17,005 bases of DNA. Source: Bacillota bacterium. GTDB taxonomy: Bacteria; Bacillota; Clostridia; DSM-8532. Below are positions 7,654 through 14,497 of this stretch, piece after piece (within the stretch, counting starts at the first letter, position 1; each line of letters starts with the position of its first letter). The stretch spans positions 1 to 17,005 of the forward strand of contig JAEYPI010000250.1 in assembly GCA_023410885.1 (NCBI GenBank), written 5' to 3'. The position numbers were made by a program, and so were the translations under genes. Under the pieces are notes generated by a model that was not told the origin of the DNA, made no database searches, and saw only the letters and a list, made by a program, of their open reading frames with translations.

Positions 7654-8415
7654 ATGTCAAACCAACGTGTTATTATGGCGGCTGGCAACTGGAAAATGAA
7701 CAAAACTCCAAAAGAAGCCGTTGAATTTGTAAATGGTCTAAAGAGCTTAGTGGCAGGAAGCACTGCTGAGGTGGTCATCGGTGTTCCTTCTGTATGTATC
7801 CCTGGCGCTGTTGAAGCAGCTAAGGGCTCAAACATCAAGGTCGCTGCTCAAAACGTTCACTGGGAAGCTAACGGCGCCTTTACCGGTGAAGTTTCCTGCG
7901 CGATGCTTAAAGAGCTGGATGTTGATTATGTCATTATTGGCCACTCTGAAAGACGTGAATATTTCGGTGAAACCAATGAAATGATCAATAAAAAGACCAG
8001 AGCCATTCTGGATGCTGGCATGCTGCCCATCGTCTGCTGTGGTGAGTCCTTAACCCAGAGAGAACAGGGCGTTACTGCCGAGCACGTGCGCTACCAAATT
8101 AAGGTGGCCCTGCTTGGTATTACCGCTGAGGAGGTTTCCCGTCTTGTTATAGCCTATGAGCCAATCTGGGCTATAGGAACGGGCAGAACAGCAACCGATG
8201 ATCAGGCCGAAGAGGTTTGCGGTATTATTCGTCAGCTTCTTGTTGAGCTCTATGGGCAGGAAGTTGCTGATAAGACACGCATTCTCTATGGCGGCAGTGT
8301 TAATGCAGGTAATGCAAAGGTGCTCTTTGGCATGCCTAACATTGACGGCGGTCTTGTCGGTGGTGCAAGCCTTAAGCTTGATGCCTTTGAGAAGATTGTT
8401 AAGCACGACGCTTAA
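7654..8415 (+). CDS. tpiA: Triosephosphate isomerase
   Basis: Interconverts dihydroxyacetone phosphate and glyceraldehyde-3-phosphate. The active-site residues are all present: Asn12 and Lys14 in AAGNWKMN, His97 in IIGHSERR, and Glu169 in AYEPIWAIGTG, followed by loop 6 and the phosphate-binding GGSV and GGLVGGASL stretches. The 253-residue length is normal. The ribosome-binding site AAAGGA (7636-7641) is somewhat distant (12 nt). It follows pgk without a visible terminator and is followed by a GC-rich hairpin before gpmI. Confidence 0.98.
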   Translation: MSNQRVIMAAGNWKMNKTPKEAVEFVNGLKSLVAGSTAEVVIGVPSVCIPGAVEAAKGSNIKVAAQNVHWEANGAFTGEVSCAMLKELDVDYVIIGHSERREYFGETNEMINKKTRAILDAGMLPIVCCGESLTQREQGVTAEHVRYQIKVALLGITAEEVSRLVIAYEPIWAIGTGRTATDDQAEEVCGIIRQLLVELYGQEVADKTRILYGGSVNAGNAKVLFGMPNIDGGLVGGASLKLDAFEKIVKHDA

Positions 8416-8433
8416 TTAAGCTGCTTATTGGTT

Positions 8434-8463
8434 GCCCTCCGGTTTATTTTACCGGAGGGCTTT
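8434..8463 (+). terminator. GC-rich hairpin between tpiA and gpmI, probable partial terminator
   Basis: GCCCTCCGGT (8434-8443) pairs perfectly with ACCGGAGGGC (8451-8460) around a 7-nt loop. Only TTT follows before G, a weak T-run. It probably lets some transcription pass to gpmI, for which no separate promoter is evident in the short remaining gap, or it protects the 3' end of the pgk-tpiA transcript. Confidence 0.6.
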
Positions 8464-8489
8464 GCGATATTAAGAAAGGTATGGATATT

Positions 8490-10130
8490 ATGATGCTGAA
8501 AAGTAACGGTTATACACCCAGTGAAGGCCCCATCCTTCTCGTAGTCATGGATGGAATCGGTATCACGGAGGCTACTGCAGGTAATGCAGTGCGTGATGCC
8601 TACACACCCCATTTGGACAAACTGATGAAGGAATGTCCAAACACTCTTTTAAAAGCACATGGAACTGCTGTCGGCCTACCCAGTGATGATGATATGGGTA
8701 ATTCTGAGGTCGGACATAATGCCATAGGTGCCGGCCAAGTGTTTGCACAGGGTGCAAAGCTTGTCACAGAGGCCATTGAATCAGGCGCAATGTTTCAATC
8801 CAAGGGTTGGGGAGAGGTACGACAAAATTGTATTTCAAAGGCTTCCACGCTCCATTTTATAGGATTGTTCAGCGATGGCAATGTACATTCACATATCGAT
8901 CACCTCAAGGCCATGATCAGCCAGGCCAAAAATGAGGGTGTCAAAACAGTACGAGTCCATATTCTTCTGGATGGTCGGGATGTCGGTGAAACGTCAGCCC
9001 TTGACTATGTTCTTCCCTTTGAAGCCTTTCTGGCGGAACAAAGGGATGAAAACTTTGATGTTAAAATAGCCAGTGGCGGCGGACGTATGTTTATTACCAT
9101 GGACCGTTACGAGGCTAACTGGAGTATGGTTGAACGCGGTTGGTACACCCATGTTCTGGGTGAAGGACGCCTGTTTGATTCTACACGTGAAGCCATTGAG
9201 ACACTGAGAAAAGAAACACAAGCCATTGATCAGGACCTTCCCTCTTTTGTTATTGCTGAGAATGGTAAGCCTGTAGGAACCATTAATGACGGGGATAGTG
9301 TTATTTTCTTTAACTTCCGCGGCGATCGTGCCATTGAAATTACCAGAGCGTTTGAAGAAGCTAACTTTAATTATTTTGATAGAAAGAGATGGCCCCAGGT
9401 GACCTATGCGGGAATGCTGGAATATGATGGAGATCTCCATATTCCAAGCCGCTATCTGGTTAATCCCCCTTCCATTAAGCACACCATGGGTGAATATTTG
9501 GCTAGGACTGGTGTGAGCCAGCTCGCTATTGCAGAAACCCAGAAATTCGGACATGTGACCTATTTCTGGAATGGCAATAACTCTGGCAAATTTGATGAGA
9601 TATTGGAAACCTATGTGGAAATCCCTTCTGATATTATTCCTTTCCAGCAAAGACCTTGGATGAAAGCCGCAGAGATCACCGATAAGATGATTGAACTGTT
9701 GTGCACCGGTAACTATAAATTTGCGCGTTTGAACTTTGCCAATGGTGATATGGTTGGTCATACAGGTGATTACCAAGCCGCAAAAATCGCTGTAGAGACG
9801 GTTGATCTCTGCATTGGAAGGCTTCTTCCTGTTATCAATAAGCTGGGTGGCGTGATGATTATTACAGCCGACCACGGTAATGCTGATGAGATGTATGAAG
9901 TCGATAAGAAGACAGGCAAGGCAAAGCTGAACGAAGCGGGTGGCCCTAAAGCCAAGACAAGCCATACCTTGAATAAGGTTCCTTTCATCGTTTACGATCC
10001 GGCCAACAACGGGAAATACCGTTTGATTGAGGGGGATTTCGGCCTTGCAAACATCGCTTCTACCGTTGTCAATCTCTTAGGCTATGAAGCGCCGGATATC
10101 TGGGAAAAGACCATGATCGAGATTCTATAG
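8490..10130 (+). CDS. gpmI: 2,3-bisphosphoglycerate-independent phosphoglycerate mutase, long type
   Basis: Converts 3-phosphoglycerate to 2-phosphoglycerate through a phosphoserine intermediate with two metal ions, usually manganese. The nucleophile is Ser72 in DDDMGNSEVGHN. Metal and substrate motifs are VVMDGIG near the N-terminus, DGRDVGETSA, FNFRGDRAIEI, FANGDMVGHTGD and ADHGNADEM. At about 546 residues it exceeds the usual bacterial form (about 510). Blocks such as AGMLEYDGDL, PSRYLVNPP and KFGHVTYFWNGN resemble the plant/trypanosomatid branch. I prefer the ATG at 8490 (10 nt after AAAGG at 8475-8479) over the in-frame ATG at 8481, which nearly touches the ribosome-binding site. No enolase gene follows; a strong terminator does. 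Confidence 0.96.
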   Translation: MMLKSNGYTPSEGPILLVVMDGIGITEATAGNAVRDAYTPHLDKLMKECPNTLLKAHGTAVGLPSDDDMGNSEVGHNAIGAGQVFAQGAKLVTEAIESGAMFQSKGWGEVRQNCISKASTLHFIGLFSDGNVHSHIDHLKAMISQAKNEGVKTVRVHILLDGRDVGETSALDYVLPFEAFLAEQRDENFDVKIASGGGRMFITMDRYEANWSMVERGWYTHVLGEGRLFDSTREAIETLRKETQAIDQDLPSFVIAENGKPVGTINDGDSVIFFNFRGDRAIEITRAFEEANFNYFDRKRWPQVTYAGMLEYDGDLHIPSRYLVNPPSIKHTMGEYLARTGVSQLAIAETQKFGHVTYFWNGNNSGKFDEILETYVEIPSDIIPFQQRPWMKAAEITDKMIELLCTGNYKFARLNFANGDMVGHTGDYQAAKIAVETVDLCIGRLLPVINKLGGVMIITADHGNADEMYEVDKKTGKAKLNEAGGPKAKTSHTLNKVPFIVYDPANNGKYRLIEGDFGLANIASTVVNLLGYEAPDIWEKTMIEIL

Positions 10131-10164
10131 CTTGATTTTTAAAATAAGATAGGTTATGATTGAG

Positions 10165-10190
10165 GCAGGGATTACCATCCCTGCTTTTTT
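10165..10190 (+). terminator. Terminator of the glycolytic operon
   Basis: GCAGGGAT (10165-10172) pairs perfectly with ATCCCTGC (10177-10184) around TACC and is followed by six T residues. It lies 35 nt after the gpmI stop. Confidence 0.92.
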
Positions 10191-10193
10191 GTT

Positions 10194-10210
10194 TATCACT
10201 AAAAGTGATA
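10194..10210 (+). repeat. Short perfect palindrome upstream of ruvX
   Basis: TATCACT (10194-10200) and AGTGATA (10204-10210) form a perfect 7-bp dyad around AAA. It sits between the gpmI terminator and ruvX and has no T-run after it. It could be an operator for the ruvX unit or a second hairpin; nothing decides this. Confidence 0.45.
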
Positions 10211-10277
10211 GTACAAATGCTCAAGGATTAAATTTCCGAGAGTTTAATTTTGCAAAAAGCTATAAATGGAGCATGAT

Positions 10278-10694
10278 ATGCGCATATTATGTATCGACTA
10301 TGGCGATGTCAGAATTGGCGTTGCAGTGAGTGATCCTTTGGGATTGACGGCTCAGATGTTGGAAACAATAAAGTGGAGAAACGACATTCAAAAGCCAATC
10401 CAACGGATTCGAGAGCTTGTGGACACCATGGAATGCAAAGCCATTGTGGTAGGAATTCCACGTAATATGGATGGTTCAGTTGGGGAGAGGGAGTTAAAAA
10501 CCAGAGATTTTATGAAGCTTCTGGCTCAGGAATTGCCTCAAACTGACATCATATCCTGGGATGAGCGCCTTACCACCGTTATGGCACAACGGGCTATGCA
10601 TGATATGGGGATTAATGCGAAAAATCAAAAGGGCAGGATCGACCAAATGGCAGCTGCCTTTATTCTTCAGGGGTATTTAGATTCAATAGGATAG
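10278..10694 (+). CDS. ruvX: Putative pre-16S rRNA nuclease / RuvX (YqgF)
   Basis: An RNase H-fold protein of the YqgF family, linked in E. coli to 16S rRNA 5'-end maturation and named RuvX for its resemblance to Holliday junction resolvases. The acidic residues expected at the active site are Asp7 (ILCIDYGD), Glu96 (SWDERLTT) and Asp122 (GRIDQMAAAFIL). GIPRNMDGS around residue 59 is also typical. I chose the ATG at 10278: it gives the standard start MRIL and 138 residues, and GGAG (10268-10271) lies 6 nt before it. The upstream ATG at 10266 overlaps that ribosome-binding site. The pair ruvX plus DUF1292 is conserved in Firmicutes, where alaS and an IreB-like gene often precede it; here gpmI precedes instead. 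Confidence 0.93.
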   Translation: MRILCIDYGDVRIGVAVSDPLGLTAQMLETIKWRNDIQKPIQRIRELVDTMECKAIVVGIPRNMDGSVGERELKTRDFMKLLAQELPQTDIISWDERLTTVMAQRAMHDMGINAKNQKGRIDQMAAAFILQGYLDSIG

Positions 10695-10726
10695 AGACCC
10701 TTGGAAAAATTGAAAGGAGAAAAACG

Positions 10727-11047
10727 ATGGATTACGAAAATGAAATCATCGAATTAACCGGAGAAGATGGAGATTCCATCAAATGCGAATATCTTGATAC
10801 TGTATTGGTGGATGACAGTGAGTACGTTGTATTATTGCCAATCGACGAGGATGGCTGCGGCTGCGATTCCTGTGGCTGTGACGATGACGAATGCGGTTCT
10901 GAAGTCATCATTATGAAGATTGAGAAAAACGGTGATGAAGAATACCTGGTTCCCGTTGAAGACGAAGCCGAGCTGGAAAAGGCCTTTGAAGCCTTCCAAG
11001 AGCAGATTGACGAGGAAGATGACGAGGACGAGGACGAGCTCGAATAG
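10727..11047 (+). CDS. DUF1292 (YrzB-type) protein with cysteine cluster
   Basis: A 106-residue, strongly acidic protein. The N-terminal half (about 5-40, IIELTGEDGDSIKCEYLDTV) and the middle (VIIMKIEKNGDEEYLVPVEDEAELEKAFEAFQEQ) match the DUF1292 pattern, whose function is unknown. The family position next to ruvX supports the call. Unusually, the loop between the halves carries Cys44, Cys46, Cys49, Cys51 and Cys56 (CGCDSCGCDDDEC), and Cys20 lies earlier. Family members usually have an acidic or variable linker here. The spacing could hold zinc or an iron-sulfur cluster, but this is inference. The tail is almost entirely Asp/Glu. AAAGGAG precedes the ATG, and the gene follows ruvX by 32 nt, so they are probably cotranscribed. 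Confidence 0.85.
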   Translation: MDYENEIIELTGEDGDSIKCEYLDTVLVDDSEYVVLLPIDEDGCGCDSCGCDDDECGSEVIIMKIEKNGDEEYLVPVEDEAELEKAFEAFQEQIDEEDDEDEDELE

Positions 11048-11092
11048 AGCATGCCCTATTTATACTAATGAGAATGAGGTGAGCATCAGGCT

Positions 11093-12154
11093 ATGCTTAA
11101 GAAATCCTTTCTTATGCTTGTTTTGTCGATGGTGCTAGTTTTGTCGTCTTCTTGCGGTGCTGAACCGGAACAAGTCTCAACAGCGACTGAAACACCTGTG
11201 GCCACACCGACCGCCTCGGCTGCAACACCAAGTCCTGAACCCCAGGAAATTGAGGAAACGCCAGTTACTCCTGTTTTTGTTGTGCCTGACCCTACTATAA
11301 GACCCGTAGCGGTCATGATTGACAATCAGGGGGACAAGGTTTTACCTCAAGGGGGCATCGCCCAAGCGCAGATAGTCTATGAGATGCTGGTTGAATTTGA
11401 TATCACGCGCTATATGGCATTCTTTTGGGGGACACTGCCGGATATGGTGGGGCCGGTACGAAGCTCAAGACATTACTTTTTGGACTATGCCATGGAGTAT
11501 GATGCTGTCTACACCCATGTTGGCGGCAGTCATTATGCGACAAGGGATATTGCAAAGCTGAAAATTCAAAATGTTGATGGTATCACCCATGGGGCAGCCT
11601 TTTGGGATTTGACACAGGATAAGAAAAATTGGCAGGATACCTATACCTCAAAAGATCTGCTTGAAAAGCAAATCGCTCGTTTGAAATACCGGACGGAGCC
11701 CAAGCAGCCCTTCCCCTTTCAGTATCACGACACAATGGTGATCCCTGAATCGGGTCAGGAGGCCTTGGATATTTTTATTAAGTTTGCTTCATCTGGCAGT
11801 ACCAGCGGCTTTTTGTATAACAAAGAGGCAGCCGTTTATAACAGAATGAGGATGGGCAAGCCCCATATTGACAGAAATACCGAGGAACAGGTCAAGGCCA
11901 CCAATATTATTGTCCAAGAGGTTGCATCACCTCGTATTGAAAATGATACCGAAGGAAGACGTAACTTAAAGAATATTGGGTCAGGAAAAGGCTATTTTAT
12001 TACGGGCGGTAAGGTAGTGCCCATCAAATGGTCCAAAAAAGCCAGAGATGCGCAAACCCTCTATACCACCGAGGATGGAAAGCCCATTGTTCTCAACCCA
12101 GGTCAAACTTGGATTGAATTTGTGCAGGACCTAAATTATGTCAAGATTCAATAA
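11093..12154 (+). CDS. DUF3048 (YerB-like) lipoprotein
   Basis: Predicted extracytoplasmic lipoprotein of 353 residues. A signal peptide (KK then a hydrophobic stretch to about residue 17) ends at LSSSC with Cys21 as likely lipid attachment; position -3 is Ser rather than the usual Leu, so the lipobox is imperfect. Residues about 22-65 are a low-complexity Thr/Pro/Ala/Glu linker, as in many wall-spanning lipoproteins. The DUF3048 domain follows, with RPVAVMIDNQ, QAQIVYEMLVE, RYMAFFWG, VGPVRSSRHYFLDYA and VGGSHYA. The C-terminal part has NIGSGKGYFITGGK and NPGQTWIEFVQ. YerB-type proteins have no firmly known reaction. GAGGTGAG (11076-11083) is 9 nt before the ATG. It lies 45 nt after the DUF1292 gene and may be cotranscribed with it. 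Confidence 0.9.
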   Translation: MLKKSFLMLVLSMVLVLSSSCGAEPEQVSTATETPVATPTASAATPSPEPQEIEETPVTPVFVVPDPTIRPVAVMIDNQGDKVLPQGGIAQAQIVYEMLVEFDITRYMAFFWGTLPDMVGPVRSSRHYFLDYAMEYDAVYTHVGGSHYATRDIAKLKIQNVDGITHGAAFWDLTQDKKNWQDTYTSKDLLEKQIARLKYRTEPKQPFPFQYHDTMVIPESGQEALDIFIKFASSGSTSGFLYNKEAAVYNRMRMGKPHIDRNTEEQVKATNIIVQEVASPRIENDTEGRRNLKNIGSGKGYFITGGKVVPIKWSKKARDAQTLYTTEDGKPIVLNPGQTWIEFVQDLNYVKIQ

Positions 12155-12178
12155 CCTATTCATAAACATATATGTAAG

Positions 12179-12204
12179 AAGGACTGGAGCACCCAGTCCT
12201 TTCT
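12179..12204 (+). terminator. Probable bidirectional terminator between convergent genes
   Basis: AAGGACTGG (12179-12187) pairs perfectly with CCAGTCCTT (12193-12201) around AGCAC. The plus-strand T-run is interrupted (TTTCTTG), and the minus-strand one (CTTCTTAC) is weaker. It lies between the lipoprotein gene stop and the stop of the minus-strand gene, so it may serve both. Confidence 0.75.
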
Positions 12205-12207
12205 TGT

Positions 12208-12492
12208 TTACCTCTTAATCATGATGTCCATAATAATTGCACCAAAGACCAGCATAACCCAGAACCTGAAAGAATAAAGTACGATCCACTGGATCATCTG
12301 GACCTGTCCGTCAAAACGGACAATGTTTGCCATAAATAAGACAGTAAGAGCCAAAGCAACAAGGAGAAATGCCAAAAAGGTGAAGGCACTAATCTTCAAA
12401 AGAAGTTTACTCCCTTTATTTAAGCCGCTGAATTTCTTCGTAGCAGTATTCACTATAGCACGAAGCTTACTTGTGCTATTTCTCTCGTTCAA
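12208..12492 (-). CDS. Small two-helix membrane protein, unknown function
   Basis: A 94-residue protein on the minus strand, not recognised as a known family. It starts at TTG (12492-12490), 8 nt after a run of six G residues that serves as Shine-Dalgarno. Upstream in-frame extension is open but lies across that ribosome-binding site. The N-terminal 30 residues are basic (NERNSTSKLRAIVNTATKKF), followed by hydrophobic segments at about 37-58 (ISAFTFLAFLLVALALTVLF) and 70-90 (WIVLYSFRFWVMLVFGAIIMDI), and the basic end MIKR. Arrangement suggests both ends in the cytoplasm. A promoter-like pair lies just upstream. The start signals and clean membrane pattern support a real gene; it converges on the lipoprotein gene and diverges from the ABC exporter operon. 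Confidence 0.7.
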   Translation of the reverse strand: MNERNSTSKLRAIVNTATKKFSGLNKGSKLLLKISAFTFLAFLLVALALTVLFMANIVRFDGQVQMIQWIVLYSFRFWVMLVFGAIIMDIMIKR

Positions 12493-12500
12493 TGTATTGA

Positions 12501-12506
12501 CCCCCC
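12501..12506 (-). promoter_or_regulatory. Ribosome-binding site deciding a TTG start
   Basis: GGGGGG on the minus strand, 8 nt before TTG at 12492. No ATG in this frame lies at a workable distance. Confidence 0.6.
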
Positions 12507-12520
12507 AAAAATGTAATATC

Positions 12521-12550
12521 ACTATATAAAGGTAACATAAATAGTATCAA
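12521..12550 (-). promoter_or_regulatory. Candidate SigA promoter of the minus-strand gene
   Basis: Reading the minus strand, TTGATA (12550-12545) and TATAGT (12526-12521) are spaced 18 bp, each five of six to consensus. The expected start near 12514 is about 20 nt before the TTG start. AT-rich surroundings make chance matches possible. Confidence 0.55.
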
Positions 12551-12751
12551 AAGAGCAAATGAAAATTACTGGAATCTATATGAAGGGTTTGTAGAAATTA
12601 CTCTTTCTAATGTGTTTTCGAAAGATATATAAATTGCCCAAAAAATATCAAGTATTTTACTGGAAGATATCAAAAAAAGGCTATTGATAATATGTAAAAT
12701 TTGGATTAAGCTATCCCTAGCCTAACTATTAACATTCAAGGTGGAATAGCG

Positions 12752-14497
12752 ATGTCTTTTCGATGGATCTGGGGCTACATTAGACCTTATAGCTTAAAAA
12801 TGTTACTGGGACTTATTATGGTCCTCTTGGCTTCGGCTCTTGCCATGGTCAATCCCTTTATGGCAGGCATTATTGTTGATGATGTGATTAAGCTTTCAAA
12901 AAAAGAGCTGCTTTGGACTGTTATTGGAGTCATGGCTGCAAGTACCCTATTAAAGTCTATAATCCGATACGGCTTTCAGAATGTCTTTGAAATGATTTCT
13001 CAGACCATTTTCAAAAAAATCCGTGAGGATATCTATTTGAAAATTCAAGCGTTGGATTTTGACTTTTTTAACAAGAATAGAACCGGCGATATCATGGCCA
13101 AAATGACCGGTGATATGGAGGCCATCCGTCATTTTATCGCATGGGTCATTTATATGGTTTTTGAGAATGCTGCGGTATTCCTTTTTGCTGTGACCATGCT
13201 TTTTATCGTCAATGCTCACCTGGCCGTTTTCATGCTGGCTGTTACACCTCTGACCTGCTATTTTGCAGTGCGTTTATCAAAGGAAGTCAAGCCCACATTT
13301 TTTTCAATCCGTGAGCAATTCTCAAAGCTCAACACGGTAGTTCAAGAGAATATTAGCGGAAACCGCGTGGTCAGGGCTTTTGCAAAGGAACCCTATGAAA
13401 TAGAGAAATTTGAGCGAGAAAATGAAGCCTACCGCCAAAAAAATATAGAGTCATCCTATGTATGGAGTAAATATCTTCCGGTTATAGACTCTTTGGCCAG
13501 CTCTCTTATGGTGGTGATGATACTTGTTGGTGGAATTCTGGTCATCGATGGCTCCATGACCCTGGGTGAGCTGGTTACCTTTAATGGCTTTATTTGGGCT
13601 TTAAACAATCCCATGCGTATGGTAGGATGGCTCATCAACGATGTTCAGAGATTCGCAGCTTCGGCAGAAAAGGTTATCTCCCTTCTAAAGAGTGAGCCTC
13701 AGATTATAAATGACGATAAACCTGTCTCCAAGGATCGCCTTAAGGGTAAGGTGGAATTCCGGCATGTGAGCTTTAGCTATGGGGACGAAAAGGTCCTTGA
13801 TGATATCAGCTTTACCGCTGAGCCCGGGCAGACTATTGCTGTTATAGGGCCTACAGGTGCAGGTAAGTCGACCCTGCTAAACCTGGTTTGCCGTTTTTAT
13901 GATTGCACGACAGGTTGCATTTTTATTGATGATACTGACATTCGTCAAATAGATCTTAAGCTGTTAAGGGAAAATATTGCAACAGCCATGCAGGATATCT
14001 TTCTGTTTTCCGATACCATTGAAGGTAATATTGCTTATGGGGTTCCACAAGCCACTGAAGAACAAATTCAATGGGCGGCACGTATGGCAGGTGCCCATGA
14101 GTTTATTGCGAGCTTCCAGGAGGGATATGATACTATAGTGGGCGAGAGGGGCGTAGGCCTTTCCGGAGGTCAAAAGCAGAGAATTGCTCTTGCCAGAGCG
14201 CTTCTAAAAGACCCTTCCATTTTGATTTTAGACGATACTACATCCAGTGTGGACACCGAAACCGAACACAGAAAACAAAACTCCCTCAAGAGCATTTATC
14301 TGGACAAAACAACCTTTATCATCGCTCACCGCATATCCTCTGTTAAAAATGCGGATACGATTCTGGTTCTGGATGAGGGACGTATTCTTGAACAAGGTAA
14401 TCATGAAGAGCTTTTGGCCCTGAAAGGCTACTATTACGGCGTCTTTCAGAACCAGTTCGGTGATTTTGATAAAATTCTTGTAAAGGGGGTGGGTTAA
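12752..14497 (+). CDS. ABC exporter half-transporter, degenerate-site subunit (YheI/BmrC/TM287-like)
   Basis: A 581-residue type I ABC exporter half: six-helix transmembrane domain (about 1-310) and nucleotide-binding domain (about 335-575). Walker A is GPTGAGKST (366-374), the Q-loop lies in AMQDIFLFSDTI, the signature LSGGQ is canonical (470-474), Walker B ends in Asp494, and the H-loop His is 526. The residue after Walker B, normally catalytic Glu, is Asp495 (LILDDTTSSVD). In TM287/288, BmrCD and LmrCD this change marks the subunit that supplies the degenerate ATP site. The next gene starts directly after this stop, so the two should form a heterodimer exporting drugs, lipids or peptides; substrate is not deducible. 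AAGGTGG (12738-12744) precedes the ATG. Confidence 0.95.
   Translation: MSFRWIWGYIRPYSLKMLLGLIMVLLASALAMVNPFMAGIIVDDVIKLSKKELLWTVIGVMAASTLLKSIIRYGFQNVFEMISQTIFKKIREDIYLKIQALDFDFFNKNRTGDIMAKMTGDMEAIRHFIAWVIYMVFENAAVFLFAVTMLFIVNAHLAVFMLAVTPLTCYFAVRLSKEVKPTFFSIREQFSKLNTVVQENISGNRVVRAFAKEPYEIEKFERENEAYRQKNIESSYVWSKYLPVIDSLASSLMVVMILVGGILVIDGSMTLGELVTFNGFIWALNNPMRMVGWLINDVQRFAASAEKVISLLKSEPQIINDDKPVSKDRLKGKVEFRHVSFSYGDEKVLDDISFTAEPGQTIAVIGPTGAGKSTLLNLVCRFYDCTTGCIFIDDTDIRQIDLKLLRENIATAMQDIFLFSDTIEGNIAYGVPQATEEQIQWAARMAGAHEFIASFQEGYDTIVGERGVGLSGGQKQRIALARALLKDPSILILDDTTSSVDTETEHRKQNSLKSIYLDKTTFIIAHRISSVKNADTILVLDEGRILEQGNHEELLALKGYYYGVFQNQFGDFDKILVKGVG

Noticed and set aside
8994..9965. A 323-codon open frame on the minus strand inside gpmI
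   Set aside because: It lies wholly antisense to a clearly conserved enzyme gene, has no recognisable domain and is explained by the codon bias of the true gene.
10266..10277. ATG at 10266 as start of ruvX
   Set aside because: It overlaps the GGAG that serves the ATG at 10278, and the four extra residues are not family-like.
10732..11052. Serine-rich minus-strand open frame opposite the DUF1292 gene
   Set aside because: The poly-Ser runs are simply the complement of the GAN-rich acidic tail of the real gene.
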